From Chlamydiota bacterium (GTDB taxonomy: Bacteria > Chlamydiota > Chlamydiia > Chlamydiales > JAJFMB01), in NCBI GenBank assembly GCA_021772355.1, contig JAJFMB010000175.1:1-6327 (forward strand): a DNA stretch of 6,327 nucleotides. The letters are read 5' to 3'. A program made the position numbers and the translations under genes. Positions 5,208-6,327 of this stretch are shown one piece after another (position 1 is the first letter of the stretch; every line of letters starts with the position of its first letter). The notes under the pieces were generated by a model. That model made no database searches and had not been told where the DNA came from. It was given only the letters and a program-made list of their open reading frames with translations.

Positions 5208-6327
5208 CTATGTTTTTGTTTGATTTTATTCACTTCTTATCTCGGCGCGAGCTCGACTCCCATTTTGAGTCCTGTTCCTGTGCATGAAGCGTATATTTCT
5301 AAGTTTTCCTATCCCTCGATTCCAACTCCTATTGGGGTGCAGCCTCCAGCTTCGAAAATTGAGGAAGCTCCGTCCAGGCCGTATGATGATGCTATTTGGA
5401 TTCCTGGTTATTATGCCTATGTCGCTGAGGAAGGGGACTTTGCGTGGGTGTGTGGCGTATGGAGACGGCCACCGCCAGAGCATGTCTGGATAGAAGGAGA
5501 GTGGATGAAGCGCAATGGGGGCTGGATTTGGGTGCGAGGATTTTGGAGTCCGGTGGCCCAGGATAAATTGACCTATATTAAAGAAGCACCGCCAAAATCT
5601 ATTGACGATGATGTTCCTTCTGCTCCTGGCAAAAACTATTTCTGGGTGCCTGGCTACTGGGAGAATTCCGGAAATAATTACACTTGGTTAACAGGGAAAT
5701 GGCAAGAGTTCAATGAGAACTGGGTCTTAGCCCCAGCGTGTTACGTATGGAGACCTTCCGGGTATGTGTTTGTTCCAATTTATTGGGATTTACCCTTGAA
5801 TAATCGCGGCGCTGCATACACTTGTGAAGGGAGAGGGACTATCCTTGAGCCCGACTTAGCGATTCGCCAATTATTTCTCTACTATCCAGATTATCTGACG
5901 TTCTATTGGCATTGGTGTTACTATCACCCCGATTTTTGGGGGGATTGTTGGTGCTTGCCTCCTTGGTGGTCATGGACTGAATGGTGGACTTTTTGCGAAT
6001 GTGACCTTTGGGGGCTATGGTGGTGGTGGGGACATCCCGGATTTTTCCCACCTGTTTGGCTTACCCTGCAGTTAAGTTTGGAAATTTCACCGCCATCAGA
6101 GGAAATGCTTGAGCTCTTTAGTAAAATGTCCAAGCCGGATTTCCCCATCACTAAAGGTAAAAAACCGCTGCTACCGAAAGGAACTCCAGGCACAAAAGTT
6201 CTTCCTAAGCCTAATATTCAAAACGATGTGACACCGGGGGGCGCTGTAAATGTTCCTGAAACTCCTTCGCAGCAACCCGGTCGACAAGTCGCACCGCCGC
6301 CACCTCCTACAGCACCTACGCAACCTT
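5199..6327 (+). CDS. Secreted WxxGxW-repeat, tryptophan-rich protein (3' end missing)
   Basis: The frame is open from the ATG at 5199 through 376 codons to the window edge. The N-terminus MKRLCFCLILFTSYLGA looks like a signal peptide, with a likely cut after Ala17. A Pro-rich linker (21-62) follows. Then come WxxGxW-type motifs: WIPGYY (67-72), WVCGVW (83-88), WIEGEW (97-102), WVRGFW (111-116), WVPGYW (149-154) and WLTGKW (163-168). This fits the YXWGXW/WXXGXW-repeat families, whose function is poorly known. Residues 237-287 form an extreme Trp cluster with 15 Trp, including four in a row (274-277), plus five Cys (240, 250, 252, 266, 268). After a short amphipathic part (288-312) a Lys/Pro-rich and then Pro/Gln-rich tail (313-376) runs off the window. 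Inferred location: periplasm, outer membrane or outside the cell. Aromatic surfaces could bind glycans, lipid or other proteins; none of these is proved. The Cys pairs may form disulfides after export. It is the only gene here with no stop inside the window. Confidence 0.85.
   Translation, partial: MKRLCFCLILFTSYLGASSTPILSPVPVHEAYISKFSYPSIPTPIGVQPPASKIEEAPSRPYDDAIWIPGYYAYVAEEGDFAWVCGVWRRPPPEHVWIEGEWMKRNGGWIWVRGFWSPVAQDKLTYIKEAPPKSIDDDVPSAPGKNYFWVPGYWENSGNNYTWLTGKWQEFNENWVLAPACYVWRPSGYVFVPIYWDLPLNNRGAAYTCEGRGTILEPDLAIRQLFLYYPDYLTFYWHWCYYHPDFWGDCWCLPPWWSWTEWWTFCECDLWGLWWWWGHPGFFPPVWLTLQLSLEISPPSEEMLELFSKMSKPDFPITKGKKPLLPKGTPGTKVLPKPNIQNDVTPGGAVNVPETPSQQPGRQVAPPPPPTAPTQP
5397..5702 (+). repeat. 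Six WxxGxW-type motifs in two groups
   Basis: Encodes residues 67-168. The first four motifs are spaced 16, 14 and 14 residues apart. The last two (149 and 163) are 14 apart and restart the pattern: the WIPGYY-to-WVCGVW unit (67-88) resembles the WVPGYW-to-WLTGKW unit (149-168), with a Pro-rich segment (APSRP at 57-61, VPSAP at 139-143) before each. This suggests a larger duplicated module of about 80 residues. Confidence 0.75.
5907..6059 (+). other. Tryptophan cluster-coding segment
   Basis: Fifteen TGG codons in 51 codons, including four consecutive ones, with many Tyr, Phe, His and Cys codons between them. The frame is the same as the rest of the gene, with no sign of a frameshift at either edge. 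The residues before it (IRQLFLYYPDYLTFY) and after it (LTLQLSLEI) read normally. Confidence 0.85.

Noticed and set aside
5284..5493. Short + strand frame from the ATG at 5284 in another phase
   Set aside because: It lies wholly inside the WxxGxW gene, which has the Shine-Dalgarno, signal peptide and repeat motifs. It is a shadow frame.
5839..6193. Open frames on the - strand opposite the Trp-rich gene, rich in Pro, His and Ser
   Set aside because: They mirror the TGG-rich codons of the + strand gene (CCA on the reverse). They have no recognisable product or ribosome-binding site, and the + strand frame has a signal peptide and repeats.
1..6327. A mobile element, phage or CRISPR origin for the region
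   Set aside because: No transposase, integrase, terminal inverted repeats, target duplications or spaced direct repeats were seen.

Overview
The window reads as a bacterial chromosomal segment of moderate-to-low GC (by eye a little over 40%). It holds five protein-coding genes, all on the + strand. They are separated by AT-rich gaps of about 70 to 190 bases, so most probably have their own promoters. I see no RNA genes, insertion sequences, CRISPR arrays or phage genes, and no gap over 300 bases lacks a gene. The lineage cannot be proved from these genes. The mix of signal-peptide proteins, a WxxGxW-repeat protein and two unrecognised proteins without signal peptides suggests a Gram-negative, possibly intracellular bacterium. 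A member of the Chlamydiota is my tentative guess, and a Legionella/Coxiella-like gammaproteobacterium is an alternative.

Layout. (1) 194-1216: a short Ppx/GppA-family phosphatase homologue with an N-terminal signal peptide and a Gln where the family usually has its second catalytic Glu. (2) 1339-1836: a small unrecognised protein with a Gly/Ser-rich N-terminus and one hydrophobic patch. An internal Shine-Dalgarno shows that it starts at 1339 rather than 1321. (3) 1979-3190: a polysaccharide pyruvyl transferase-family protein. The ATG at 1979 gives a good signal peptide but has no Shine-Dalgarno and lies 7 bases after a perfect TATAAT. A GTG at 2048 has an excellent Shine-Dalgarno and would give an ordinary cytosolic enzyme. 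(4) 3262 (or 3298)-5055: an unrecognised, mostly helical, charged protein of about 590 residues with an internal duplication of about 75 residues. (5) 5199 to beyond the window end: a secreted WxxGxW-repeat protein followed by an extreme tryptophan cluster (15 Trp in 51 residues) and a proline-rich tail.

How the genes might work together. No pathway joins them visibly. The shared theme is export: genes 1, 3 (from its upstream start) and 5 carry type I-like signal peptides. Two of these belong to families whose substrates (polyphosphate or pppGpp, and phosphoenolpyruvate) are normally cytosolic. Genes 2 and 4 lack signal peptides and could be cytosolic or secreted by another route. The most unusual objects are the Trp-rich protein and the two apparently exported versions of normally cytosolic enzymes.
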